Source: Dendrophyllia cribrosa (lineage: Eukaryota; Cnidaria; Anthozoa; Scleractinia; Dendrophylliidae). From it: a DNA stretch of 64,000 nt. Within the stretch, counting starts at the first letter, position 1; each line of letters opens with the position of its first letter. The notes below the pieces were generated by a model, which searched no databases, was not told the origin of the DNA, and worked only from the letters and a program-made list of their open reading frames with translations. Below are positions 52,571 to 62,840 of this stretch, piece by piece. The stretch covers positions 5,524,357-5,588,356 of the forward strand of contig JAJLRJ010000001.1 in NCBI GenBank assembly GCA_024195265.1, in the 5' to 3' direction. The position numbers and the translations under genes are program-made.

Positions 52571-54673
52571 CCCACCTTTAAGTTGCTTTCCACTGTTTCT
52601 TTCTAACTCAGTGCTGACTGTACTGCTTGCAGCACAATAGCGCCAGCAGTGGTTTTCTGAAGTGACGGCTTCTTTAGACCTTTGGAACTAGAAACTATAT
52701 TAAAAACGACAAACGAGCGGCGATCCTGGAGATCAGCCTTATTCCATTGAAAAGAACGTTTTGGCCATTCGAGATACTAGTCTTATTACGTCAGTGAAAA
52801 TGACAGCTGCTGGTGTTGTGGACTTTTTCCAGGTTGATGAAAAAGATAAACCGCAACAAACAATGACCAGTGGAGCCATCAACGCGCGCGTTGATTTGCA
52901 TAATTTTCGGGCGCTAAGTACGACCGCTTGCGGTTTTTCGTCAGTGTATCGTCACGTCGGAAAGACTTTAGACTGTTTGGAGCTGACTCGCGTGTTAAAT
53001 TAAATGAAGCAGTTAAATTAATTACTTTTGCGAAAAAGTCATAGCAAGGAAAAACAAACAAGTCACGGTTTTTCCAGCTAGGGACAGTGTTTTAATATCA
53101 GTTTTTAGCAAGCTAGACGTTGAACGAAAATCCCAGCCAGTAAATGACCTAATGCTAATATTTCCCAGCCAGCGTAATTGCAGCCTGTCGAGCGGGTTTT
53201 CTGTCGAGCGGCTCCATAGGGTACTCCTGACCATGTCGGTTTGAAATATATTAAATGTTTTATTTTTGTCAGTGCGAGTTTATATCATAACCTGTTCACT
53301 TTAAACAGTCAAATTTAAACAAAAGAAAAACAGTCATAACACAATTGATGGATTTAAAAAACAAACAGATTCTCCTGAGATCTACTTTTAAAAAACCAAC
53401 AAGAACATAAACAAGCAAGTGCATCAGCCCACCCAAAGATAATGTTGCTCCGAAAACAGGACAAAAAAAAGATGAAGTTCTTTGGTTTTAGGTGTAAAAC
53501 ACTTTACTCATTTTAATTTGTTTACGTTTGGAACAAATTTTCTATCCAAAGTTCAGAAAATAGAAACCGAAAAATACTAGATCATATACTGATACTTGAA
53601 TGCAATTCTTGAGTGTGAATGTGAAGCCAACAGCCTTTTCATCCTTGGTTATGTTTATGATCATGAGAACGCTGTTTTAAACACTTGCCAAACCATGTTT
53701 GCCAACGAGTTCCAATATTTTTTATCCGATATACAGTAAGAGGAGCCTGTGCGCTATTTGTTGTGTTCGTTAGTCGATCGCTTTTTATTTCATTACCTCT
53801 TGAGGATGAAGGCCATCGGCCGGTTTATTGTAATACGTTTATACCCAGAATTCAGACAACAAAATTTTCGAAATTATGCATTTTTTTTTCGTTTCGATAT
53901 TATTCTGTTCTATCAACAGACAAAACTGACGCACTAGGAGAGTGGATTGTTTAAAAAGTGTTGGTCGCAATAACAATATATTAATTTCTTTTTTGGATGA
54001 ATTTCGGCTAGGGAAGTTCCAGTATACAAACAGCCCATTTTCTTCGATTTCGGGCTGTTTTTAGGAGCAGGATTTTGTCAGATTGGTCCTTAAACATTTT
54101 ATATGCAGTATATGAAACGGTCTGAATTTAGAATCAGTCATTTTCGCCTCAGTAGTCGGAGAACATTAAAAAGCTAAAGTTTCGTTTGCGTATAATCAAA
54201 TAATGTACATGTATTCAACTTTATTCTCATGCTTTGAAGCCTTTATTCAAACAAATAATCAGTGCTACAAAGCCGATGATGTTGAAGTTTATCTAGGAAA
54301 AAGGAAAATTTTAAATTAAAACAGAATACTAATATAAACGAGAACAATTTATTATGTATTATTAGACACCTGCACCTTTGAAACACTGAATAACAAAAAA
54401 ATTTACATTTCTAATATGAGAACGCTAAGGTATACAAAATGTCAGAATTGTCTTAATAGAGCGTTAACGGTAAGTATCATTAACATGATCGATAAACGCA
54501 CAATGGCAAAAAACCATATATGATGTTTAATGTCAAATTTTACCACCAAAATTCGAATTCCCTAGTCTGAGAAAGTTTCTTCAGCGCGATTTCATAGGAA
54601 ATAGAAGGGCTGGTGACTACGTATTAAAGAATATGTTTGATCCAAGTTTTCTTTCAGCTAAGTCTAATAATTA

Positions 54674-54789
54674 ACAGTTATTCATCGAGGACGAGCCGAA
54701 TATGAGCTGATATATATAACCAACGAGGCGTCGCGCCGAGTTGGTTATATATCAGCTCATATTCGGCGAGGCCGAGATGAATAACTGTT
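54674..54789. mobile_element. 116-bp hairpin element
   Basis: Ends AACAGTTATTCATC and GATGAATAACTGTT. The arms share ATATGAGCTGATATATA and its complement around a GAGGCGTCGCGCC centre. It is nearly perfectly palindromic and has no coding content. Confidence 0.75.
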
Positions 54790-55087
54790 TTAGTAAATTT
54801 TCAAACACTCAAATAACCGGAAATTGGAAAAAAAAAATTATTTCCGCTCCAAAAAAATACATGACTGTCACGTCAGTGAACAAGTGTCACATGACCGCTT
54901 CGCAAATCGAAAGCGGGTAAATGCTTACAAGCGGCGAGATCGAGAAGAATGTTTCTTTCAAAAGTAGTTTCCTTCAAAATAAGATCGAGAAGAATGTCAA
55001 AGTTTCCTTCAAAAATAAGTCTTAATCGGACTGGCAGAAATGGTTATGGATTTGAACATAACAATTGTGGAAATTATACTGTGGACC

Positions 55088-55545
55088 GGGGGGGGGGGGG
55101 GGGGGGGGGGTACTCCCTATAATGGGCTATACGGGGATGCTCCGCCCGAAAGGGGTACCTTTTTGATGCTGGAGGTATATGAAAGGGTCGGGATTTCACG
55201 AGTTGAAGTATGTGAAAGGGTAGGGATTTCACGAAGAATAGGAAATGGTAGCAAAAACACGAGTTGAAGCATAAAAAAGGTAGGGAAAACTGCAATTTAA
55301 GTAATATAAATAGGGCCTTTCAAAATATATCAAACAGACGCACGCAAAGGCTATATGAAAGGGGTACCATTTTCAACGAAAGGTATATGAAAGGGGTACC
55401 ATTTTCAATGAAAGGTATATGAAAGGGGTACCTTTTCTGTCAAAAACGGTATATGAAAGGGTAAGGGTTTGGACCTCGGGGCGGAGCATACCCGTACAAA
55501 ACTTTGTTGAGTACCCCACCCCCCCCCCCCCCCTCCCCCCCCGGG
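55088..55545. mobile_element. Non-coding element with G/C-homopolymer ends and GTATATGAAAGGGGT repeats
   Basis: A G run (55088-55110) followed by TACTCCC starts it, and GAGTACCCC followed by C runs (about 55507-55545) ends it in inverted form. Inside, the phrase (G)GTATATGAAAGGGGTACC is repeated with a period of about 36 bp between 55351 and 55460, with further variants near 55170-55230. GCTCCGCCC/GGGGCGGAGC subterminal motifs are also inverted. Confidence 0.65.
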
Positions 55546-56339
55546 GGACGAGGAAAGATTTGCCCGCCACGTGCACGTGCTATTTTTTTTTCCGCGACGA
55601 GGAAAGCAATTTCTTTTCGCGTAATTCGTCATCATTTTTCCATATTTGGGCAAATTAACCAATAACGACTCAGATCGGTAGCGGTGGGACCAATCAGAAA
55701 TCTAGAAAATCATTATCGAGAGGTAAAAATTTACTAATTCCAATTAGCTTTAGTCAGTTTGCTTATTGTCAATCAATATCATATTCAACATTATTCTCGT
55801 GCGTACAAGTTAAAATATAACAAGTACCCGTGCTCAGCTTATTATAACAGGCAAAATTGAAACAAATTATTTGTACAAAGACGATGATGTTGAAGACTAT
55901 TATATGTATTTTTAATGATTATAGGGAGTCTAAAATGCGCCAAAACAGTCATTTCAGGTCTTAGTTAATTATTAACAGTCATTTAACTGACAACTGACAA
56001 ATGACACAAAATATATAACTGACAACTGACAAATAACCTAAATTTTAACTGACAACTGACATGTGAATCCCCCTATCCAGACCCTCTTTTAGCTGTCAAG
56101 AGAAAATTGTTGTTTGGACGTAGCTGTACAATCCAAAACGTTTTCCAATCAGTTAATAAAATGTTGTAGAGGTAAGCCGTACCGATATTTTTACCCATTT
56201 TTTTAGGTTGCTATTTCAACTGCTTAACTGTTGATAGCACAAATGTCACTCATAGTAAAGGGTGCAGTTTCTAAAGAAGCTGTGGTGCTGCTTCGCTGGG
56301 AGTGAAACATGAACATTTGGTTTTATCCGCCCTGAGTTA

Positions 56340-56816
56340 GAGCGATTTTCAATTGGCCATTTCCGAGTTGCCTTTAGCCTCTCTATCAAAGCGAGGCTAG
56401 GTGCGAAACCTTTCATATGAAAATGAGTTTTCATTCACATGCAAATAAAACTTATTTGCATGTGAATGAAAACTCATTTTCATATGAAAGGTTTCGCACC
56501 TAGCCTCGCTTTGATAGAGAGGCTAAAGGCAACTCGGAAATGGCCTATTGAGTATCGTAAAACCAAAACCAAAGTATATACTCCTACCAATCACAACAGA
56601 CGCAGACAATCCAGTGAACCAATCAGAACTGGAAGCAAATACATGTAGCCGGCACCAAGCGCGGGAAAACGCGTGCGAGCATGTCACGATTGGTTTTGGT
56701 TTTACTTCTGATTGGTTGATAAAGTGGCGCGAGATTTTTAAGCCAATCACAAAGCGTAGCAATGCAAAACCAAAGAAATCACGAACTTACTTTCGACACT
56801 CGATTGAAAACCGCTC
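56340..56816. mobile_element. CCAAT-rich TA-type MITE interrupted by a hairpin MITE
   Basis: The left stub GAGCGATTTTCAATT and the right part (from 56547 to CACTCGATTGAAAACCGCTC) belong together. The hairpin 56355-56546 sits within its left terminal repeat. TA flanks at 56338-56339 and 56817-56818. Confidence 0.8.
56355..56546. mobile_element. 192-bp hairpin MITE, GGCCATTTCCGAGTTGCC ends, copy 1
   Basis: Near-perfect arms of about 90 bp (GCGAGGCTAGGTGCGAAACC, CATATGAAAATGAGTTTTCA and complements). ATT precedes and follows it. Copy 2 lies at 56935-57096. Confidence 0.85.
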
Positions 56817-56934
56817 TAATAGCTAAGGTAAATTGGCCACCGTACAAAAAAAAAAAGATTCAAAAGCTCACGAAAGGCTAACGCTCGAAACGTCAGCTTC
56901 AGTGAACTTTTCACGGTAGCCAATAGGCCATTTC

Positions 56935-56986
56935 CGAGTTGCCCTTAGCCTCTCTATCAAAGCGAGGCTAGGTGCGAAACCTTTCA

Positions 56987-57017
<31 letters not shown>

Positions 57018-57096
57018 GAAAACTCATTTTCATATGAAAGGTTGTGCACCTAGCCTCGCTTTGACAACGAGGCGTAACGTAACTCGGAAATGGCCT
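56935..57096. mobile_element. 162-bp hairpin MITE, same family, copy 2
   Basis: Ends AGGCCATTTCCGAGTTGCCC and AACTCGGAAATGGCCT. The right arm is more diverged than in copy 1 (TTGTGCACC, GACAACGAGGCGTAACG). It is inserted in the GAAACGT-family host, where the consensus reads CAATTTA. Confidence 0.82.
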
Positions 57097-57118
57097 ATTT
57101 ATTAACCTTATCATCTCA

Positions 57119-57423
57119 ATAGGCCACTTTGAAAAATACCATAATAATCTTTTATGTGCAGGCTCAGCCTCACCGGGGTGTAATTATTCAAGTCTCCTTT
57201 GTTAGAATAGCACAATGGTATTCGGAGTACATGTAGGAACGCTAGGACGTAGCATTGTGTGTTCGTATACAAATGTGCACCGTATGCAAATTGCCAAGAA
57301 GTTGAAGCATAGCACTTGCAGTTCGTGCTGAAAACAAAGGAAATTGGAAAAATCAGGCTTACATCAAGCACCACCCAAATCTGCACTTTAAAGAGTATTA
57401 TGGTATTTTTCGAAGTGGCCTAT
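57119..57423. mobile_element. Intact MITE with ATAGGCCACTTTGAAAAATA ends
   Basis: The left terminus at 57119-57145 and right terminus at 57395-57423 are inverted copies of about 27 bp. It is the uninterrupted homologue of 26380-26913 and serves as the empty-site reference for the two insertions there. No coding frame. Confidence 0.82.
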
Positions 57424-57827
57424 TGATAAAATCAAATTTTCATACATAAATTAATTTGTTTCCTAAACTGATAACAGACAGACTTCTGAATTTTGAATCA
57501 TACTAAAAGACAGAGAACAACGCCATAAAATGTCCCAAGAACTTTATTGAGCTTTGCTGATCATTTTATGTTTGCAACACTCTGGCTTGTTACAGCTTTA
57601 CATATTCGCCAAACTTTGTTTTAATTTAACGAAAAATGAGGGGCTCTTGAGTAGGGTTGAAAAATTGCTAGCAGTCGATTAATTTTGTAATCGTTTAACA
57701 GTTAGGATACTACTTATTTTCTAGTTTTTACCAAATAAGTCTTTTCTCAACTTGCATGAGTGGTTATGCGTGACGCGCGGTTTGAGGGAAAATAAGCTAG
57801 TGCCATGCATGCCGAAGGAGCTGAAAG

Positions 57828-57981
57828 AGGCGGTATGCACGTCTCGGAACGCTTCACAGGATTGGCTGAGAAAACAATAGAACAAACAACAGAACAATGG
57901 ACCCTAGCCCTGAAAACAATACATCTGCGTGATACCCAGGTCCAATGAAATAAGAGGTTCTGAAGAGGTGCATGGTATCTG
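57828..57981. repeat. Dispersed repeat, copy 2
   Basis: About 95% identical to 8224-8372 over about 150 bp (see that entry). No structural features at the ends. Confidence 0.75.
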
Positions 57982-58590
57982 AGCTGAAACCTTGGCCGTG
58001 ATATCCGTGATAGGCTAGCGTGATGCGTGAACCTCTTAGATTATTATGGGTACCACGATTCGTGAATCTGGTGTTAAGTTTTTAAAAAACGATAATCACT
58101 AAATAGGCGGCTCATTATAACTTATAGACCCTCCTACATATATATTGCCTGTCAGGAGACCCGGATACAAATTATATTAGACAAAAAATGTCCTTATTGT
58201 GCGATAAATGCGCTTTCTCGGCTTAAATATTTTAATCGCATTCTCCTAAAACAGTTTACGCATTCCTACGGCGTCCCTAGCAGAACGCGGCCATGTTGAC
58301 AAAAAATACCTCAACAATAGGCGTTTGAAAATTAAATGCTACGCTAATCCGGCAAGTAAGTAGCAGTGCCTGTTTTCTACAACAACTTATGTAAAATACG
58401 TAATTCGTGAAATGCCATAAATAAATAAGCATTTCGTAATTTAAATTAAGGGAAAAAGGCCTTTTTGAAAACAATTTTCCCCTTACGACTTTGTGATAGC
58501 TAATCCATCGTTTGTTATAAAAATCTGCTTTTAAATCTTACAATGCCCTATACTTATATAATTAGTCGAAAACAAGTCCGATCAGATTAT

Positions 58591-61447
58591 TTATGACTGG
58601 GATTTCACTGCTGCACCCAGCACTTGTTTTCTCCATCTAATTCTTCGATTCTGGAACCACACTTTAACCTGCGTTTCTGACAGACCGAGTTGCTTGGCGA
58701 TGTACATCCGCTGAGCGCTTCCAACGTACTGCTGGCACTTAAAATGTCGCTCCAGTCTGTCGAGCTGTTCAGGAGTGAACACAGTCCGCATGCGGCGTGG
58801 TTTCTCACGTGGTCCTGAACCTAAAAAGAATTTGTGATGAAAAAAAATAATAAGTCAGTAAAATTATATCGAGGGTTGTTGCAAGGTAAATTACGATTGA
58901 TTTGGCTTTCAGCCATCGTTAAAAAAAAACACACTTGCCAATCAAAAGATCCATACAATGCAGGAAAAAACTTGACAAAACCCAGTCTTGAAATTGATGG
59001 CTTTGGGTCTTTGTCTGCGTTTGGCGCCGGTCGTATGTAAATGTTTTAACTGACGCGCGTTTGCTGTCTTTTGTTTGGCCTTCGAAGTTGCGTCAAAAGC
59101 AAACACGTTTAAGGCTATCTCGATGGACTACGTTACGTCGCTTCTTAAATCACGCTTTACCCGGCACTAAAACATAAGCTTGGGTTTTAGCGACACAAGC
59201 GCATGCGCAAGTATAACATGCTAAACGAACGAGAGTTGACGAAAATTCAAACTGCTCAGTTGAGAGCGCATGAACGGTCAATGAAAGTGCCAAACGAGAG
59301 CGAGAGTTTTTCAAAAGAACTGCCATAGGCCCGATGAAAATTTTCGTCGGATTCATTTTTGAGAAGAGTCGCTGATGGCACATGAGAGTTCCAGGCCAAA
59401 CGAAAGCAAAAGTGATTCTTGTTCTCGTTTGGTCCAGGCTTCAGAGTTTCCCGTACTGAAAGAAATCAAAGCTACAATAACGCAGGCATAAGCGGAAGCA
59501 CAAGAAAAACGACAATGTTTTGATCCTTCATCCCGTTTTAGTTCACGTTGACATGACTGGTGTTATCACAGAACTATCGCTTATGCTCACGTCGTAAGTG
59601 AAGACCATGCATGCTTTAAAACATCAATGAAATATTTATTATATTCATGGGGAAAAACCACGAGCTACATAACTTTTAAAAAGTTTAAGAATGTTAGGAC
59701 CATAGCAAATTAAGGATTCCCACAAATTGCCTAACTCTTATTTCTGCAGAGTCGATAATTTTTATACAAGTTCCATAACGTTTTAAAATAAATTTGACGA
59801 TCCATCGCGCCATGTGGCATGGACTTAATTCATATATTTTCTTTGTATGTTATTTTCTCTCTCCAAGATTATTAAATGAATTGTTCCAAGGGTTAATAAA
59901 AAGATCCCTTAATCCTTTTTTACGAATAAAAGAGACAGAAAGAGTGGTTGAGTATTTTTTTCTTTTAGTATGATAATAATGAATACAGAAAATTGAAAAT
60001 GAAAGCGACCTTAGTTACTAATACTTCTTTCAGGAATGCATGTGAACAGCCATTTCCATTCAATTTCATTTCAAGAACAGCAAAATAATTAAAAAAATGC
60101 GTCGACTCAGTCGCGCGATCGCAAACCCCAGTTCTTTATTTATTAACAACACAAATGCATTGTTTAAGCTCGAATATACAACACTTATTTCAGAGGCGCC
60201 TGTAATTCAGTCTTGTGTAGACTGATTTCTGTTCAAAACCACACTGTATAGGTTTCGGCCCTTAATTATAGACGACACCTAGCCAATTGTTGAAGTGGAT
60301 ATAATTAAAATCAAAATAAACATCATTGTCTATTTACCTAGCATTTGCTTAGCCATTTTCACTCTTTGACTCCTTGCCCGTTTGGATAAGGGAAATATTG
60401 ATAAAAAATAGTACATCTGTATTTCGTTTTCAATCATCAAAAATGAGCCGAGTAAACATAACAAGTTTGACCGTTTGATTCATTTAGCGTCAGTGTAAAT
60501 TGATGGCGTGCAATTAGCAAAGTACTGCAAGGGGGTATTATGGCTGATTGAGTTGTAAAAGATGCTCTATTTACAAAGATGCTCACCCTAAATGGCTTTA
60601 AATACCCTCTGTGCGCGCCACAAACCTAATAATCGTTTAAATAGGCATTTTGATATGACAATGAACATCATTAAAAAGAGCAGGGCTGGTCGGACAAATT
60701 GTAATCACTGAACGCTTTCTGTGATCTAGCTCCTGGTTAAAGAAGGGCCGCTTTATTCATTTTCATGCGTTTTCATATATTTATAACTTTTCAAACATTG
60801 CCCACTTTGTGACAAAATCATTTCCAGTTATAGACTAGGACATCTCTCATTTTTTGTTGCTATTCATAGTCGAATTTCTGATCGACTAGGGCGGAATCGG
60901 CGAAGTTTGATCAATGATTTTTGCCTCCGACCTTGCAGTCGAATTCTCGCTCTAATTGCTTGACATGAATCAGTCAAATGAAGTTTCTGAAACGTTATCT
61001 CGTATACTCACCACTTGCTTGCTCCCACACTCTCCCAGAGGTTACAGAGTTTGGTTGCAGTTGTAGAGCTTGACTTTGAACCAACTGATTCTCGTGGGGT
61101 CCACTATGTTTGGACATGTCTTGCATTCTCGGCAAATCGTAAATTCGGCTTTCTGGACCAGCCGGACTGAACATTGCTTTGGGATAGCCTGGTCTGTGAA
61201 GATTGAAAGGTGCGCGATAAAATCGGGCCGGAGACCCGGGGTATTCAACTGGTCCATATGGCACTATAGGGATGTGTGATCCAAAGCCGACAAGCCTCTG
61301 ATGGTTGTAGATATCTCTAGGATGTGGCACCGTGATACATTCAGGACTGCCGAAATCTTTTCTTGGATAACAGGCGTTGCAAGAGCAAGGAGTTTTCTCC
61401 TCGCTGTTTGCTTTCAAAGTTGGAGTTCTCTCAGCGTCGCTTTGCAT
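58591..61447 (-). CDS. Not/Noto-class homeobox transcription factor
   Basis: Two exons: 61012-61447 (start ATG 61447) and 58591-58820 (stop TAA 58591-58593). Donor G|GTGAGTAT and acceptor TTTTTAG|GT join in phase to 221 residues. The homeodomain (about residues 153-212) has V-F-T-P-E-Q-L at the first helix and KVWFQNRRIRWRKQ in helix 3. Trp48, Phe49, Gln50, Asn51 and Arg53 are all present, so it should bind TAAT-type sites. FTPEQL, QQY and ETQVKVWFQNRRI with WRKQ are typical of the Not family (vertebrate Noto, fly empty spiracles/Not relatives), which acts in axial patterning and notochord; the role in this animal is inferred. The N-terminal exon has a Cys-x-Cys-x-x-Cys patch and Pro/Tyr/His-rich sequence, and I see no clear eh1 repressor motif. 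Only nine residues follow the homeodomain. Confidence 0.9.
58821..61011 (-). other. Single intron of the Not-class homeobox gene
   Basis: A 2.2-kb AT-rich intron. A GCGCATGCGC palindrome occurs near 59199-59209. I see no transposon or coding segment with support; the intron is notably cleaner than the spacers around it. It may contain regulatory sequence. Confidence 0.6.
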
Positions 61448-62211
61448 GTTGAAGCGAGAGCGAAGATTCTGCTTATCGTGACAAAGGGCGAAATGAATTG
61501 CTTTGGTGCTGCGGGCACATTATCTTTTGCTTTCTTGTCAATTTTATGTCGCGTTTTTGCACGTAACTTTGCGATTGTCTAGCAACTGAGGCCAAATCAC
61601 GAGGAGAACGTCAAAAGACAATATGCTCTTTATCACAATCATGCTTATTGTGGCTAGTGTAAATTATTTTATCGTATGGTTGGATTTTACGTTGTTACTT
61701 GTTTTGTCTTAGTTTATAATTTATCGAAATTTTGCCCGCTAACAGTACTTCAATATTGCTTTTTATTCCTTTTACGTTGTGTTTGGATTAATACTGAAAC
61801 ACATTGTACATCGTCCGCTCGGGATGCAAATGAGCTTTGTTTGAAAAAGAAAATGATCTTAATTGTGACGTTATGTTTACTTGTTAATTGCTTTAATAAG
61901 GCATTAAAAATGTCTTAGGATAGACACATCTGGTTGAGTAGAAGAATATTTAAAGTGAAATCGCTAAACAGTAGGTTATTATTACGAATGGCATGATAAC
62001 TTGTCAGTACTTTGCGATATCGCAGATGCTTTCAGAATTGATTTTGTATAATTATAGCCATGATGGTATACTTAAATTAAAAAGACTGCCCTTTAGGCTA
62101 GTCTTTTAATATCAATATCTTGCTTTGTCTTGTCATACGGCAAAAGACGTTAAAACACCGTATTTCACTAAGGCACTATCTCTGGGAACCTATACGCAAA
62201 ATTCAGCGTTG

Positions 62212-62266
62212 CAGTGTAGAATGAACTTAAAAATTCAAATAGAATTTTTAAGTTCATTCTACACTG
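62212..62266. repeat. Perfect 25-bp inverted repeat with 5-base loop
   Basis: Arms 62212-62236 (CAGTGTAGAATGAACTTAAA plus AATTC) and 62242-62266 are exact reverse complements around AAATA. The transcript would form a perfect hairpin on either strand. A fold-back transposon remnant is more likely than a microRNA precursor, because perfect pairing is unusual for animal precursors. Confidence 0.7.
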
Positions 62267-62639
62267 AAGTTATTTTCAGTGGTACAGGTTGTTGTGTTTA
62301 GCAAAAATTAAAATGTACAGACTTAGTGGCAGTGAGCATGATTTCTTGCACTAAGACTCGTGGGGTCGAGTTGGAAAAATATCCAGAACTGCAACTTCCG
62401 ACTGATCACAAAAAATTACCTGCCGCTGATAAGTTTGAACAATAAAGCACCGACAGTAATATTCGAGAGTCGCGCCAATGATTGGACACTCATTACTGAC
62501 AAAGAATAGTTGCATTAATTTTATAAGGTAGTCAGGGGTCGGCTTGCTCAAGTCTTGCCGGTTTTCAAAATGCGTGATCAGCGTCGTTTAGTCTCGAGAA
62601 TGGAATAAAGTCGGGTATCTTTTCTTTTGGTCAGTTTAT

Positions 62640-62840
62640 TAACTGAGTTTATAAGATAAATTGCCCAGCGTAAAGAGATTAAAAGAGCTGACGTTTCGAG
62701 CCCTGGCGCTCTGACGAAGGGCTAGCGCTCGAAACGTCAGCTCCTTCAGTTTTTTATATCTTTGCAACTTAGTTGACAAAACTAAGTTTCCGTGTTTCGC
62801 CTTCCCACCGACGCAGCGCTACAGTTTCTTTAGAAACTAA
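62640..62840. mobile_element. GAAACGT-family inverted element with intact hammerhead-like core
   Basis: The left arm (AACTGAGTTTATAAGATAAA, GAGCTGACGTTTCGAGC) and right arm (GCTCGAAACGTCAGCTCC, AACTTAGTTGACAAAACTAA, then CACCGACGCAGCGCTACAGT) are inverted relatives of the 368-bp unit at 20812. The segment 62704-62745 reads CTGACGA, a 4-bp stem with TAGC loop, then GAAACGTC. The bases on both sides (GGCGCT and AGCTCC) pair in five of six positions. Confidence 0.75.

Larger units (their letters stand above)
49244..56092. mobile_element. 6.8-kb interval with inverted ends GAGGGTCTGGAT and 6-bp duplication TTTTAG
   Basis: The left end at 49250 reads GAGGGTCTGGATGGGGTTCA. The right end at 56086 is the inverted form (CCCCCTATCCAGACCCTC). 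TTTTAG flanks both sides (49244-49249 and 56087-56092). Subterminal blocks on both sides repeat AACTGACAACTGACAAAT several times. No intact transposase is recognisable. Candidate minus-strand exons of unknown function lie at 51714-52687, and an open segment at 49906-50115. Either a large degenerate DNA transposon or two related small elements that bracket the region by chance; the matching flanks favour the first. Confidence 0.5.
56258..57118. mobile_element. GAAACGT-family element carrying three nested MITE insertions
   Basis: The host element appears as three pieces: 56258-56337 (CAGTTTCTAAAGAAGCTGTG...), 56819-56934 (TAAGGTAAATTGGCCACCG, CGCTCGAAACGTCAGC) and 57097-57118. A CCAAT-rich MITE (56340-56816, TA on both sides) splits the first two. 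Inside that MITE a GGCCATTTCCGAGTTGCC hairpin (56355-56546, ATT on both sides) is inserted. A second copy of the hairpin (56935-57096) splits the host again. The pieces rejoin in the order of the 20812-21179 unit. Confidence 0.8.
46757..58590. other. Transposon-rich spacer between ELP2 and the Not-class homeobox gene
   Basis: No host gene is supported here. It holds, in order, the LINE 3' end (47506-47945), a long hairpin (48274-48460), a 6.8-kb terminal-repeat-bounded interval (49250-56086), a nested MITE stack (56258-57118), a further MITE (57119-57423) and a dispersed repeat (57828-57981). The ELP2 promoter must lie just right of 46756; I see no TATA box. 46800-47500 and 57990-58590 show nothing recognisable. 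Confidence 0.65.

Noticed and set aside
58605..58808. Alternate-frame ORF over the homeodomain exon
   Set aside because: It is a frame-shifted shadow of the homeodomain reading frame.
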